Assembly: GCA_018644745.1 (NCBI GenBank)
Contig: JABGPX010000628.1
Coordinates: forward strand, 1 to 7,161
Direction: 5' to 3'
Origin: Spirochaetales bacterium
Lineage (GTDB): Bacteria > Spirochaetota > Spirochaetia > ARS1246
Length of the DNA stretch: 7,161 nucleotides
Under the pieces are notes generated by a model that saw nothing but the letters and a program-made list of their open reading frames with translations, was not told where the DNA came from and did no database searches. Position numbers and translations under genes: made by a program. The stretch's first letter is position 1. The number at the start of each line of letters is the position of its first letter. Shown here in pieces: positions 1 to 5,240 of the stretch.

Positions 1-735
1 CGTATCGTAGTCCAGCGGAACGAGGGATCTAAGATCGATCACTTCGCAGCTGATGCCCTCTTTAGCCAGTTCCTCCGCTGCTTCCTGTGCTCGAAACGCC
101 ATCATGGAGTAACTGACAATGGATACATCCGTGCCTTCCCTTCGTATGGCCGCTTGGCCAAAGGGAACGGTGTATTGCTCCTCGGGAACTTCGTCTTTGA
201 GCTGATAGGCTCGTTTGTGTTCAAAAAAGATTACAGGATTATTGTCACGAATGGCTGTTGTCAGCATGCCCTTCAGGTCGTAAGCAGTTGCCGGAGCAAT
301 CACCTTGAGTCCAGGCACATTGTTGAACCATGCCTCAAATGACTGGGAATGCTGTGCTGCGCTCCCGCCTCCGGCCCCAAAAGGCGCCCGAATGACCAGA
401 GGCATCTCAATATTGCCGCCAAACATATAGCGCATTTTGGCGGCCATGTTGACAATCTGGTCCATGGCCAGAGTGATCCAATCCGAATAGAGAATCTCAA
501 CAATGGGGCGCAGACCCATTGCCGCGGCCCCTATCCCAATACCCGTGAACCCGGCCTCTGAAATTGGAGTATCCATAATCCGTCTCGGCCCAAACTTCTG
601 AAGCAGCCCCCGGCTCACCCCAAAAGGATTGCCGCGAACCGCGACATCACATCCCAGCAACAGCACCGTTTCGTCGCGCTCCATTTCCTGAGCCATTGCT
701 TCATTCAGTGCTTCTCGTGCAGTTATTGTTCTCAT
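1..735 (-). CDS. Thiamine-dependent dehydrogenase E1 component, beta subunit (pyruvate/acetoin dehydrogenase type), C-terminus cut by window edge
   Basis: The frame opens at the ATG at 735 and stays open for 245 codons to the left edge, so the C-terminal part (roughly the last quarter of a normal 325-residue subunit) is outside. An AAGGA site lies 7 bases before the ATG. Family landmarks seen: the N-terminus MRTITAREALNEAM; DTPISEAGF with the conserved thiamine-contacting Glu at residue 60; GIGIGAAAMGLRPIVE at 66-80; QHSQSFEAWF at 128-137 with the conserved His129; and PGLKVIAPATAYDLKGML. In this family the beta subunit pairs with alpha to form the alpha2beta2 E1 that decarboxylates a 2-oxoacid (or cleaves acetoin) and passes the acyl group to the E2 lipoyl domain in the cytoplasm. 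The gene starts 25 bases after the alpha gene ends. Pyruvate and acetoin cannot be told apart from this piece alone. Family assignment is very safe; substrate is open. Confidence 0.95.
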   Translation of the reverse strand, partial: MRTITAREALNEAMAQEMERDETVLLLGCDVAVRGNPFGVSRGLLQKFGPRRIMDTPISEAGFTGIGIGAAAMGLRPIVEILYSDWITLAMDQIVNMAAKMRYMFGGNIEMPLVIRAPFGAGGGSAAQHSQSFEAWFNNVPGLKVIAPATAYDLKGMLTTAIRDNNPVIFFEHKRAYQLKDEVPEEQYTVPFGQAAIRREGTDVSIVSYSMMAFRAQEAAEELAKEGISCEVIDLRSLVPLDYDT

Positions 736-760
736 ATCGATTCCTTCTTCAGAACCATAC

Positions 761-1807
761 TCAATCTATGATCTCGTCGTTCGCGTAGATGTTGGTGTAC
801 AGCGAGTCCAATGGCGGCACCGTGCACTCCTCCGAGGCATAGACAATTGAAGCGGCTATTTCAGCCACGATCTCATCTTCTATCTTCTTGAGATTATCAA
901 CATCCAGAATACCACTTTCGGTCAGGTGAGCCCGCATCCTTACGATGGGATCCAGAAGCCAGAACGGCTCAACCGCTTCAAGGTCGCGGTACCATTGGTC
1001 ATCCGCCACAAAATGTCCAAGCAGCCGGAGATGTCGGGCCTCAACAATTGACGGGCCGTCGCCGTTCCTTGCCCTATCCACGGATTTCTTCACCGCATCA
1101 TAAACGGCAAAGACGTTGAATCCATCGGCAAGAAAACCGGGGATGCCATAGGCATCGGCTCGTTTGTAGAGATCGGTCATCTTTGTGACCACACCAAGTT
1201 CGGTGCCTATGGCCATCTGGTTATTTTCTATGACAAATATGACCGGAAGATTCCACGCGGCGGCCATGTTCACCGACTCATGCCATACACCCTGGTTGCT
1301 TCCGCCGTCACCGTGAAAACAGATCGTAACTTTGCCGTTACCGAGGCGCTCGGCCGCGAGAGCCGAGCCAACCGCAAGGGGCATGCCGCTGCCCACAATG
1401 CCGGTGGCACCAAGCATACCGTTTTTAACATCCGCGATGTGCATGGACCCGCCCTTGCCATGGTTGTATCCTTCGTACTTCCCAAAGAGCTCGGCCATCA
1501 TCTTATTGATGTCGCCGCCCTTCGCAATTACGTGACCGTGGCCTCGATGCGTACTGGTAATGGCATCTGTCGGCTCAAGGGCGTGGCATGCTCCGGTGGC
1601 AATTGCCTCGGCTCCGACGTATGAGTGGGCAAGGCCGTAGATTTTATTTTCCATCCACAGATCTTTCACCTGAGTATCAAACTCGCGGATCCGCCGCATT
1701 CTCCGAAAAAGCAGAATCTGGTCCTTTTCGGACATTCCCTCCGGCGCCTCCAGCGGCGTGTAACAATCAAACTTCTCCAGAACTTCCTTAGGTACAGTTT
1801 TTTTCAT
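761..1807 (-). CDS. Thiamine-dependent dehydrogenase E1 component, alpha subunit (acetoin/pyruvate dehydrogenase type)
   Basis: A complete 348-residue protein, the usual length for a bacterial E1 alpha. It carries the thiamine diphosphate/Mg motif, GDG at 166-168 followed 27 residues later by NN at 195-196 (ENNQMAIGT). It also has the THRGHGHVIAKGG loop at 87-98, HGKGGSMH at 116-123 and GHFVADDQWYR at 264-274, which matches the conserved regulatory loop. GHF followed by D and YR resembles acetoin dehydrogenase alpha subunits (AcoA) more than classic PdhA, which usually has GHS. That is a weak hint toward acetoin. Start choice: the ATG at 1807 has a GGGGAG site 4 bases upstream, directly after the stop of the preceding gene (gap 9 bases), so translation is probably coupled. 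Together with the beta subunit downstream it makes the E1 heterotetramer. Substrate remains inferred. Confidence 0.96.
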   Translation of the reverse strand: MKKTVPKEVLEKFDCYTPLEAPEGMSEKDQILLFRRMRRIREFDTQVKDLWMENKIYGLAHSYVGAEAIATGACHALEPTDAITSTHRGHGHVIAKGGDINKMMAELFGKYEGYNHGKGGSMHIADVKNGMLGATGIVGSGMPLAVGSALAAERLGNGKVTICFHGDGGSNQGVWHESVNMAAAWNLPVIFVIENNQMAIGTELGVVTKMTDLYKRADAYGIPGFLADGFNVFAVYDAVKKSVDRARNGDGPSIVEARHLRLLGHFVADDQWYRDLEAVEPFWLLDPIVRMRAHLTESGILDVDNLKKIEDEIVAEIAASIVYASEECTVPPLDSLYTNIYANDEIID

Positions 1808-1816
1808 GTAACTCCC

Positions 1817-2299
1817 CTATCCTGCGTGCGTGGCCAGAAGACGTTTGAGTATCTCCACATGGTCCAGCTCTTCTTTAATAATTTCGGCAAGATGTTCTGC
1901 TCCGCTCGCGCCCACAAGAGCCTTTCCAATTGACTCATAGAACTTCACTGACTCGGTCTCCAGCTCAACCGAACGGGCCAGCATATCCTGAACAGATTCG
2001 CTTCCGTCCCACTTCGCCGGCTCCGCAGGACGTCCCTCTCCGCCCGATGTATCTGCAAACGCCTGGATGTAGGATTCCAATTCCCCAAAGGGGTCTGCGG
2101 GCATTTTTGACCGGAACTCCTCTTCCAAATTGTTCTGCATTTTCATGAATTTCTGCTCATGCTGAACTTCCATAACCTGGAGTTGGCCCATCACATCCGC
2201 GAATTCTGGAAATCTCTCCGCCGCCTTGCCGTAGTAAACGGCGGCATTCTGTTCTATCCTCTGCGCGACATCCAGTATCGCCTCTACTGAGAGCTTCAT
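1817..2299 (-). CDS. Rubrerythrin/ferritin-like di-iron protein
   Basis: A 160-residue helical protein with two copies of the rubrerythrin/ferritin-like motif pair. The first is E16-x6-Y23 with E44-x2-H47, the second E114-x6-Y121 with E144-x2-H147. These supply all six expected di-iron ligands on a four-helix bundle, split by an acidic, Gly/Pro-rich linker at about 66-100. No C-terminal rubredoxin domain (no paired CxxC) is present, so it is the short, erythrin-like form. Family members handle iron, peroxide or oxygen; some act as oxidases or in metal handling. The ATG at 2299 was chosen because GGAGG sits 5 bases upstream. An in-frame GTG at 2362 would add 21 residues but lies inside the preceding gene and lacks the helical pattern. 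It sits 14 bases after the hydrolase gene and 9 bases before E1 alpha. A link to the dehydrogenase (oxidative protection or metal supply) is inferred from position only. Confidence 0.85.
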   Translation of the reverse strand: MKLSVEAILDVAQRIEQNAAVYYGKAAERFPEFADVMGQLQVMEVQHEQKFMKMQNNLEEEFRSKMPADPFGELESYIQAFADTSGGEGRPAEPAKWDGSESVQDMLARSVELETESVKFYESIGKALVGASGAEHLAEIIKEELDHVEILKRLLATHAG

Positions 2300-2313
2300 A
2301 GTTCCTCCGTCAC

Positions 2314-3081
2314 CTACAGTTCGATCGTCTGGTCGTTCTTCATGACAATTACGTCGGGACACCAGGCCGCCGACTTCTTTCGCTCTTCAACCAACGTCAG
2401 GAGTTCCTTTACGTCATCACACTCGTGATCCACATAGTGTGATGCAATCAGCGTGTTGATTCCCAGCCATTCACTGGCCAGAAGCGCTTCTGCCGGCGTC
2501 AATTCACCGGTCTTGTAACATTCGGCATGGGGCATGCCTACTCCCTCTTCGCTGGGTAGAGAGACATGAATGAGACCAATAGAGGGTTTGTAAAACTCGC
2601 CAATCAGCTTCATGTCTGAGAAAAGTGCAGTGTCTCCCGGATGATACACCGACTTGCCGCCGCCGACATCCACGATAAACCCCATAGCAGGTCCGGAGAG
2701 GAAAGCTCCGTCGTCTTTCTTGGCAAATGACCAGTGATGGCTTTCCACGGGCCTGATGGTAATTCCGTCGATTTCTAAAACCATGCCCCAAATAGTCGGA
2801 CGGATACAATCCGCGTCTATGCCGAAATACTTTGTGAGGTTGTGCTGAACATCAAGGGCGCACACGACAACCGGATTGTATGCCTTGATAACTTCGGGTG
2901 CATCGCCAAAGTGGTCAAATGCATTGTGAGTGATGAGAAGGAGATCGACCCGCCCCAGATCCTCGACGGTTGTCTTACAATAAGGGTTTTGCTCGAGGAA
3001 TGGATCAATCACAATAACCTTGCCGGACTCAGTGGTAATCTTGTACCCTGCTACACCAAAAAACTGTATTTGAACGCTCAT
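2314..3081 (-). CDS. Metallo-beta-lactamase-fold metal-dependent hydrolase (UlaG/UPF0173 type) with altered metal motif
   Basis: A 255-residue protein with the single-domain fold of the UlaG/UPF0173 branch of metallo-beta-lactamases. Seen in order: an N-terminal strand QIQFFGVAGYKI, VIDPFL at 24-29, THNAFDHFGDA at 51-61 (motif II), ESHHWSF at 113-119, YHPGDTALFSDMKLIGEFY at 146-164 (close to the UPF0173 YHAGDTGLFGDM block), and IASHY at 212-216. Probable metal ligands are H52, D56, H57, H115 or H116, D150 and H215. The second His of the canonical HxHxDH motif is Ala54, which is unusual. The insert at 172-192 replaces the common IGGHFTMG loop. Start choice: the ATG at 3081 has GAGGAG 6 bases upstream; the in-frame TTG at 3087 abuts that site and is rejected. 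It is the first gene of the four-gene unit. Substrate unknown: relatives hydrolyse phosphorylated lactones or other small molecules. Confidence 0.85.
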   Translation of the reverse strand: MSVQIQFFGVAGYKITTESGKVIVIDPFLEQNPYCKTTVEDLGRVDLLLITHNAFDHFGDAPEVIKAYNPVVVCALDVQHNLTKYFGIDADCIRPTIWGMVLEIDGITIRPVESHHWSFAKKDDGAFLSGPAMGFIVDVGGGKSVYHPGDTALFSDMKLIGEFYKPSIGLIHVSLPSEEGVGMPHAECYKTGELTPAEALLASEWLGINTLIASHYVDHECDDVKELLTLVEERKKSAAWCPDVIVMKNDQTIEL

Positions 3082-3125
3082 ATCCAACTCCTCTGTGCCG
3101 CTACATAGCAGCTGGTCAGACCATC

Positions 3126-3154
3126 AGCTTAGCAAGGTCAGCCGGAGCAGTCAA
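3126..3154 (-). promoter_or_regulatory. Candidate sigma-70-type promoter for the hydrolase-ferritin-E1 operon
   Basis: On the minus strand TTGACT (3154-3149) is followed after exactly 17 bases by TAAGCT (3131-3126), which is preceded by TG one base away, an extended -10 pattern. It lies about 45 bases before the hydrolase ATG. The -35 is a 5/6 match, the -10 only about 3/6. The -35 box falls inside the 19-base repeat also found at 5241. Prediction only. Confidence 0.4.
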
Positions 3155-3165
3155 TATGGCTCGAG
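3147..3165 (+). repeat. 19-base direct repeat, copy 1
   Basis: GCAGTCAATATGGCTCGAG occurs here and, identically and in the same orientation, at 5241-5259. The bases on either side differ. This copy sits 65 bases upstream of the hydrolase start on the minus strand. Here AGTCAAT (3149-3155) also has an inverted partner ATTGACT at 3170-3176, which copy 2 lacks. A chance 19-base match in a 7 kb window is unlikely. Confidence 0.9.
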
Positions 3166-3221
3166 ACCGATTGACTCACACATCAAGAAGTGTAAAGCCA
3201 TGTGTAGCCGGAGGCAAAAGT

Positions 3222-3302
3222 ATGGCAACGAATTTGGCAATTGATCAAAGATTGCTTGAAGATGCACAAAGGGCGGGCAAGGCTCTCACACCGACTTCCT
3301 GA
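3222..3302 (+). pseudogene. vapB: vapB antitoxin remnant (N-terminus only)
   Basis: The ATG at 3222 has a clean GGAGG site 7 bases upstream. The frame reads MATNLAIDQRLLEDAQRAGK and then a short unrelated tail before a TGA at 3300-3302. MATNLAID followed by LLE-A is the signature start of the VapB antitoxin group that pairs with PIN-domain VapC toxins and represses its own promoter. Family members are usually about 60-80 residues; only 26 codons remain, and the C-terminal part that would wrap and inhibit the toxin is missing. The sequence after about 3283 reads as the end of a VapC protein in another frame, so an internal deletion has joined the two genes. It runs opposite to all neighbouring genes. 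The start and ribosome site being intact suggests recent loss. Confidence 0.75.
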
Positions 3303-3532
3303 TATGCGCCGTTTCAAGAAGACATTCAACTCCTGTATTTACTGCAGATAAGGATTTCACCAACTACGCCAAACACCTCCATCTACAGTTGTACAAACCG
3401 CGAGAAAGAGAGACCTACGGAAGGGCTACTAGTTTAGGAGATGATCCCCTTACGAAACAGGTTGTGCCAGAAAAACGTAAGAGATTATATGGTGCCCGCG
3501 CAGATACCGTCAGACAGCATTGCTTTTGTTAG
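3287..3532 (+). pseudogene. vapC: vapC toxin remnant (C-terminal end of PIN domain)
   Basis: The plus-strand frame from 3287 reads HTDFLICAVSRRHSTPVF and then TADKDFTNYAKHLHLQLY. This is the normal last 35-40 residues of VapC ribonuclease toxins: the TD-LICA helix with an active-site Asp, the TADKDF block with another acidic residue, then the A-HLPLQL end. The N-terminal two thirds, including the first catalytic Asp, are absent and no start codon precedes it in frame. The frame then runs on to a TAG at 3530, so the native stop may also be lost; the tail after about 3400 shows no family resemblance. It overlaps the vapB fragment in a different frame, which places the deletion join near 3280-3287. 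It ends tail to tail with brnA, overlapping its stop by a few bases. No active toxin can be made. Confidence 0.72.
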
Positions 3533-3789
3533 CCGACTTTGCTTTTTGCTAAATTGTGCTGATCTAGGGCTTGCCGAAGATAAGATTTGATGACCGCTTG
3601 CCGACTAATATTGAGTTCTGAGGCTACCACATCGAGTTCGTGGAGCATCTCGACTGCGAAATCTACATTTACTCGTTGCACCGGTTGCTTCATTACCCCT
3701 CTATTTGTGAAATACTTTGACACGTTTTCGCCACGCTCCGCCATGCCTGCAATTTCGTCGGCGGTAGGTCTATTAGCTATTTTCTTCAT
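3529..3789 (-). CDS. brnA: BrnA-type ribbon-helix-helix antitoxin
   Basis: An 86-residue protein. The N-terminal half (1-36) has the charged, flexible DEIAGMAERGENVSKYF region typical of BrnA partners, expected to contact the toxin. Residues 37-78 form a ribbon-helix-helix DNA-binding unit: strand VQRVNVDF, then two helices around ELDVVASELNISRQAVIKSY. In the family, BrnA neutralises BrnT and the complex represses the operon by binding an operator near the brnT start. The ATG at 3789 lies inside the last codons of brnT (17-base overlap) and has GAGGAG 10 bases upstream, so translation is coupled and toxin comes first, the usual order for brnTA. The sequence appears intact. The name rests on motif plus partner. 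Confidence 0.85.
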   Translation of the reverse strand: MKKIANRPTADEIAGMAERGENVSKYFTNRGVMKQPVQRVNVDFAVEMLHELDVVASELNISRQAVIKSYLRQALDQHNLAKSKVG

Positions 3790-4051
3790 AAAGTATTTGC
3801 TCCTCTTTTGTTGACTTCCATAGTGTCACCTGATGATAATATTCGCCTTCTCCATCTTCACGGACCTCGTAGATAAGAGAATAGAGCTGTCCAGTTACCC
3901 ATCCTATTACTCTGAATTGCTCCGGATCATCGGATCGACAGTCTTCATAGTACGGATGAAAAAAGATTTCTTGGGCTTCCTCGAATCCGATCCCGCGTTT
4001 CAAGTTATTACGCAAACACTCACTTTTTCGGCTGTCAAATTTGAAACGCAT
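3773..4051 (-). CDS. brnT: BrnT-family toxin (RelE-like ribonuclease fold)
   Basis: A 92-residue protein, the normal length for BrnT. Family landmarks: FKFDSRKSE at 3-11, N15/N16 and K18-G20 ahead of IGFEEAQEIFF (21-31), R47-VIG at 47-50, the strand YSLIYEVRE at 58-66, and the C-terminal WKSTKEEQILYEE at 78-90, corresponding to the (A/W)K-TK-E--YE end. BrnT toxins cleave RNA and stop growth until BrnA binds them. The usual SAR or SAW before the KATK block reads TLW here, a small deviation. The ATG at 4051 has no Shine-Dalgarno sequence. A palindrome covering the likely -10 box ends only 4 bases away, so the message may be nearly leaderless and the toxin weakly translated. It precedes and overlaps brnA by 17 bases. 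The gene looks intact. Confidence 0.88.
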   Translation of the reverse strand: MRFKFDSRKSECLRNNLKRGIGFEEAQEIFFHPYYEDCRSDDPEQFRVIGWVTGQLYSLIYEVREDGEGEYYHQVTLWKSTKEEQILYEENS

Positions 4052-4055
4052 TTAT

Positions 4056-4070
4056 GTATAACAGTTATAC
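4056..4070. promoter_or_regulatory. Palindromic operator of brnTA, overlapping the -10 region
   Basis: GTATAAC-A-GTTATAC is a perfect 7-base inverted repeat around one central base, ending 4 bases before the brnT ATG. On the minus strand it contains TATAAC, 15 bases after TTGACT (4090-4085), a plausible if short-spaced promoter. A ribbon-helix-helix repressor such as BrnA (alone or with BrnT) would bind such a symmetric site, giving autoregulation. Binding is inferred from the family, not shown. Confidence 0.6.
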
Positions 4071-4090
4071 TATTTCAACCAATTAGTCAA
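4064..4090 (-). promoter_or_regulatory. Candidate brnTA promoter
   Basis: On the minus strand TTGACT (4090-4085) and TATAAC (4069-4064) are 15 bases apart; shifting the -10 two bases to TAACTG gives the optimal 17. Transcription would begin about 5-7 bases before the brnT ATG, leaving almost no leader. The -35 overlaps the stop codon of the upstream decayed reading frame. Prediction only. Confidence 0.4.
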
Positions 4091-4387
4091 GACGCTGCCG
4101 TGACCGCTCCTGATTGGGAGACGTATGCATAAGCGGGTGAATCGGCTCCTGTTCGAACTGCGTTGTCACCCAGCTGTCGTTCTCATGCCCCCGAATGAAA
4201 TCGTAGACGGCGATATCGACGTGATAGTTCTCTCCGCTATTCTCGAAGTAGTGATAGTGATCAGTAATAAGCATCGATGGCGTGCCGATCAGGATCTCGC
4301 GTCGTGAGGGCATACACGCCGACTACGAGTGTCATAAACTTCGGGATTTTTACCGACCCACTCAAGAATGCGGAGCTCACTGAGCAT
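4083..4387 (-). pseudogene. Unrecognised short gene, apparently frameshifted
   Basis: Two adjoining minus-strand frames look like pieces of one protein. The first starts at an ATG at 4387 and reads MLSELRILEWVGKNPEVYD and TRSRR before losing sense and stopping at 4289. The second, one base out of register, takes over near 4313 (MPSRREILIGTPSML) and continues with ITDHYHYFENSGENYHVD, IAVYDFIRGHENDSWVTT and a polar C-terminus to the TAA at 4083. The composition is that of a folded acidic protein with many aromatics, and third codon positions favour G/C. I recognise no family. The second frame alone (4083-4313, 76 residues from an ATG with no clear ribosome site) may instead be a complete small gene. 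The only upstream ribosome-like site, AGGGGG, is too close to the first ATG. It lies between hepT-like and brnT, with 31 bases before brnT. Status is uncertain. Confidence 0.4.
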
Positions 4388-4429
4388 TCCCCCTCAAGGA
4401 ATCTTTTTTCAACCGGTGAAAATGCCCCA

Positions 4430-4912
4430 TTACTCCTGTAAAAGCTGCAGCAAAAATGACTTAAAATGTTCAGTATCTGAAATAACCATAGGGTGGGCCT
4501 TGTGAAGCAATGCTGTCAGATATTTCAGCTTGTCCCAATCATAATCGATTTGAAAGTAATATCGTTTAATATCTCTGAATCTCATAAGCTCGAGTAGATG
4601 ATTGTAGTTTTCCTTTGAAACCGCTGCCGGGCGGATATCTTTTATAGCTAACACCATTTTTTCAAGAAGGCTGGTGTGCCATTTCTCAGGATCCAGATTG
4701 TTTTCAAAATACTGTGAAATACGAAGCCATGCCGTTTCAGCACAGGTATAATAGTTTTCAAGTAAACCGGCAATTATCAACGCCGATCTGCTTGTCTGTC
4801 CCAACGCAGGAATGTCCTCTGCATAAGCCTGTGCGAGTTCTTCATAAATTGATGTTAAAGAATCTATTCGCTCCGAAATAATACTGACTAGCTCATTTGC
4901 TTTCGCGTTCAT
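4430..4912 (-). CDS. HepT-like HEPN-domain protein, degenerate active site
   Basis: A 160-residue, all-helical protein with the layout of HepT-like HEPN ribonucleases encoded beside a minimal nucleotidyltransferase. The helix pattern YEELAQAY - ALIIAGLLENYYTCAETAWLRI - WHTSLLEKMVLAI matches the family, and residues 108-130 contain the HEPN motif region, LELMRFRDIKRYYFQIDYDWDKL. Canonical members read R-x4-H/N-x-Y there, where His/Arg catalyse RNA cleavage and Tyr is adenylylated by the partner. Here the string is R113-x4-Y118-Y-F120, so the His and the modified Tyr are both replaced. The ATG at 4912 overlaps the last 20 bases of the upstream nucleotidyltransferase remnant, the normal linkage. 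The frame itself is intact and full length. It could be a catalytically dead toxin, or a divergent branch whose motif differs. AT-richer than the operon to its left. Confidence 0.75.
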   Translation of the reverse strand: MNAKANELVSIISERIDSLTSIYEELAQAYAEDIPALGQTSRSALIIAGLLENYYTCAETAWLRISQYFENNLDPEKWHTSLLEKMVLAIKDIRPAAVSKENYNHLLELMRFRDIKRYYFQIDYDWDKLKYLTALLHKAHPMVISDTEHFKSFLLQLLQE

Positions 4913-5182
4913 AAATTAACCGCCCTGTTCTTCTTATTCGTTCCGCAGTTTTAGGTGGTATTTTCTCTAGTTCTATTATGTCCAGCGAAAAACTGGTTTC
5001 ACTAGAGGCAAGCTTAAAAAGGTAAAAAAAATCTTCTGAACGCTGTCCGAGGATATAATTTTTTTTGTTATACGCTTAAAATCTTCTTCCGCCCGGCGGA
5101 ATAGAGCGGAATTCCGGGCTTTTTGATCTTCTTCCTTTTGCCGGAGAAAGGCTCTTGCTTTATCAACAAACCTCTGGTCCAT
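4893..5182 (-). pseudogene. MNT-type nucleotidyltransferase (HepT partner), core deleted and frameshifted
   Basis: The ATG at 5182 opens a 68-codon frame whose N-terminus (MDQRFVDKARAFLRQKEEDQ to KIISSDSVQKI) matches the helical lead-in of MNT antitoxins. After an eight-T run on the minus strand (5031-5024) this frame gives a meaningless tail stopping at 4976. The frame reached by adding one T reads FFYLFKLASSETSFSLD, then IIELEKIPPKTAERIRRTGR and LIYERESK, stopping at 4893. That is the standard MNT C-terminus (F-LD-I-LE-IPP--AERI---G--IY). Even with the frame restored the product has only 96 residues. It lacks the GS-x(about 9)-DxD polymerase-beta catalytic block that should follow QKI, so a core deletion is needed as well. 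It overlaps hepT-like by 20 bases. In the MntA-HepT system this enzyme adds AMP to HepT to silence it; that activity cannot remain. Confidence 0.75.
5024..5031. other. Eight-base homopolymer at the frameshift and deletion join of the nucleotidyltransferase remnant
   Basis: A run of eight A on the plus strand (T on the coding strand) coincides with the point where the N- and C-terminal parts of the nucleotidyltransferase change frame. One more base would restore a continuous 96-residue frame. A run of this kind is prone to slippage in replication, transcription and sequencing, so the frameshift could be real, programmed or an error. The missing catalytic block is not explained by it. Confidence 0.7.
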
Positions 5183-5240
5183 GGCTCATCGTACCATGAA
5201 GCCCGTAATATGTCGGTTTCAGAGAGACCTAAGGATCCAG

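Noticed and set aside
1280..1624. Open frame of 114 codons on the plus strand
   Set aside because: It lies wholly opposite the E1 alpha gene, whose motifs are unmistakable; the frame has no family features and no ribosome site.
2300..2362. GTG at 2362 as start of the ferritin-like gene
   Set aside because: It would overlap the hydrolase gene by 49 bases and add a non-helical tail; the ATG at 2299 has GGAGG at ideal distance.
3082..3087. TTG at 3087 as start of the hydrolase
   Set aside because: It directly abuts the GAGGAG site, leaving no spacing; the ATG at 3081 is correctly placed.
4125..4307. 60-codon plus-strand frame
   Set aside because: The opposite strand has the more convincing protein (aromatic, acidic, ordered); this frame is a Val/Ile-rich complement.
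4405..4422. TTTTCA-ACCGG-TGAAAA hairpin after hepT-like as a terminator
   Set aside because: The stem is only 6 mostly A/T pairs and no proper T-run follows a G/C stem; too weak to call.
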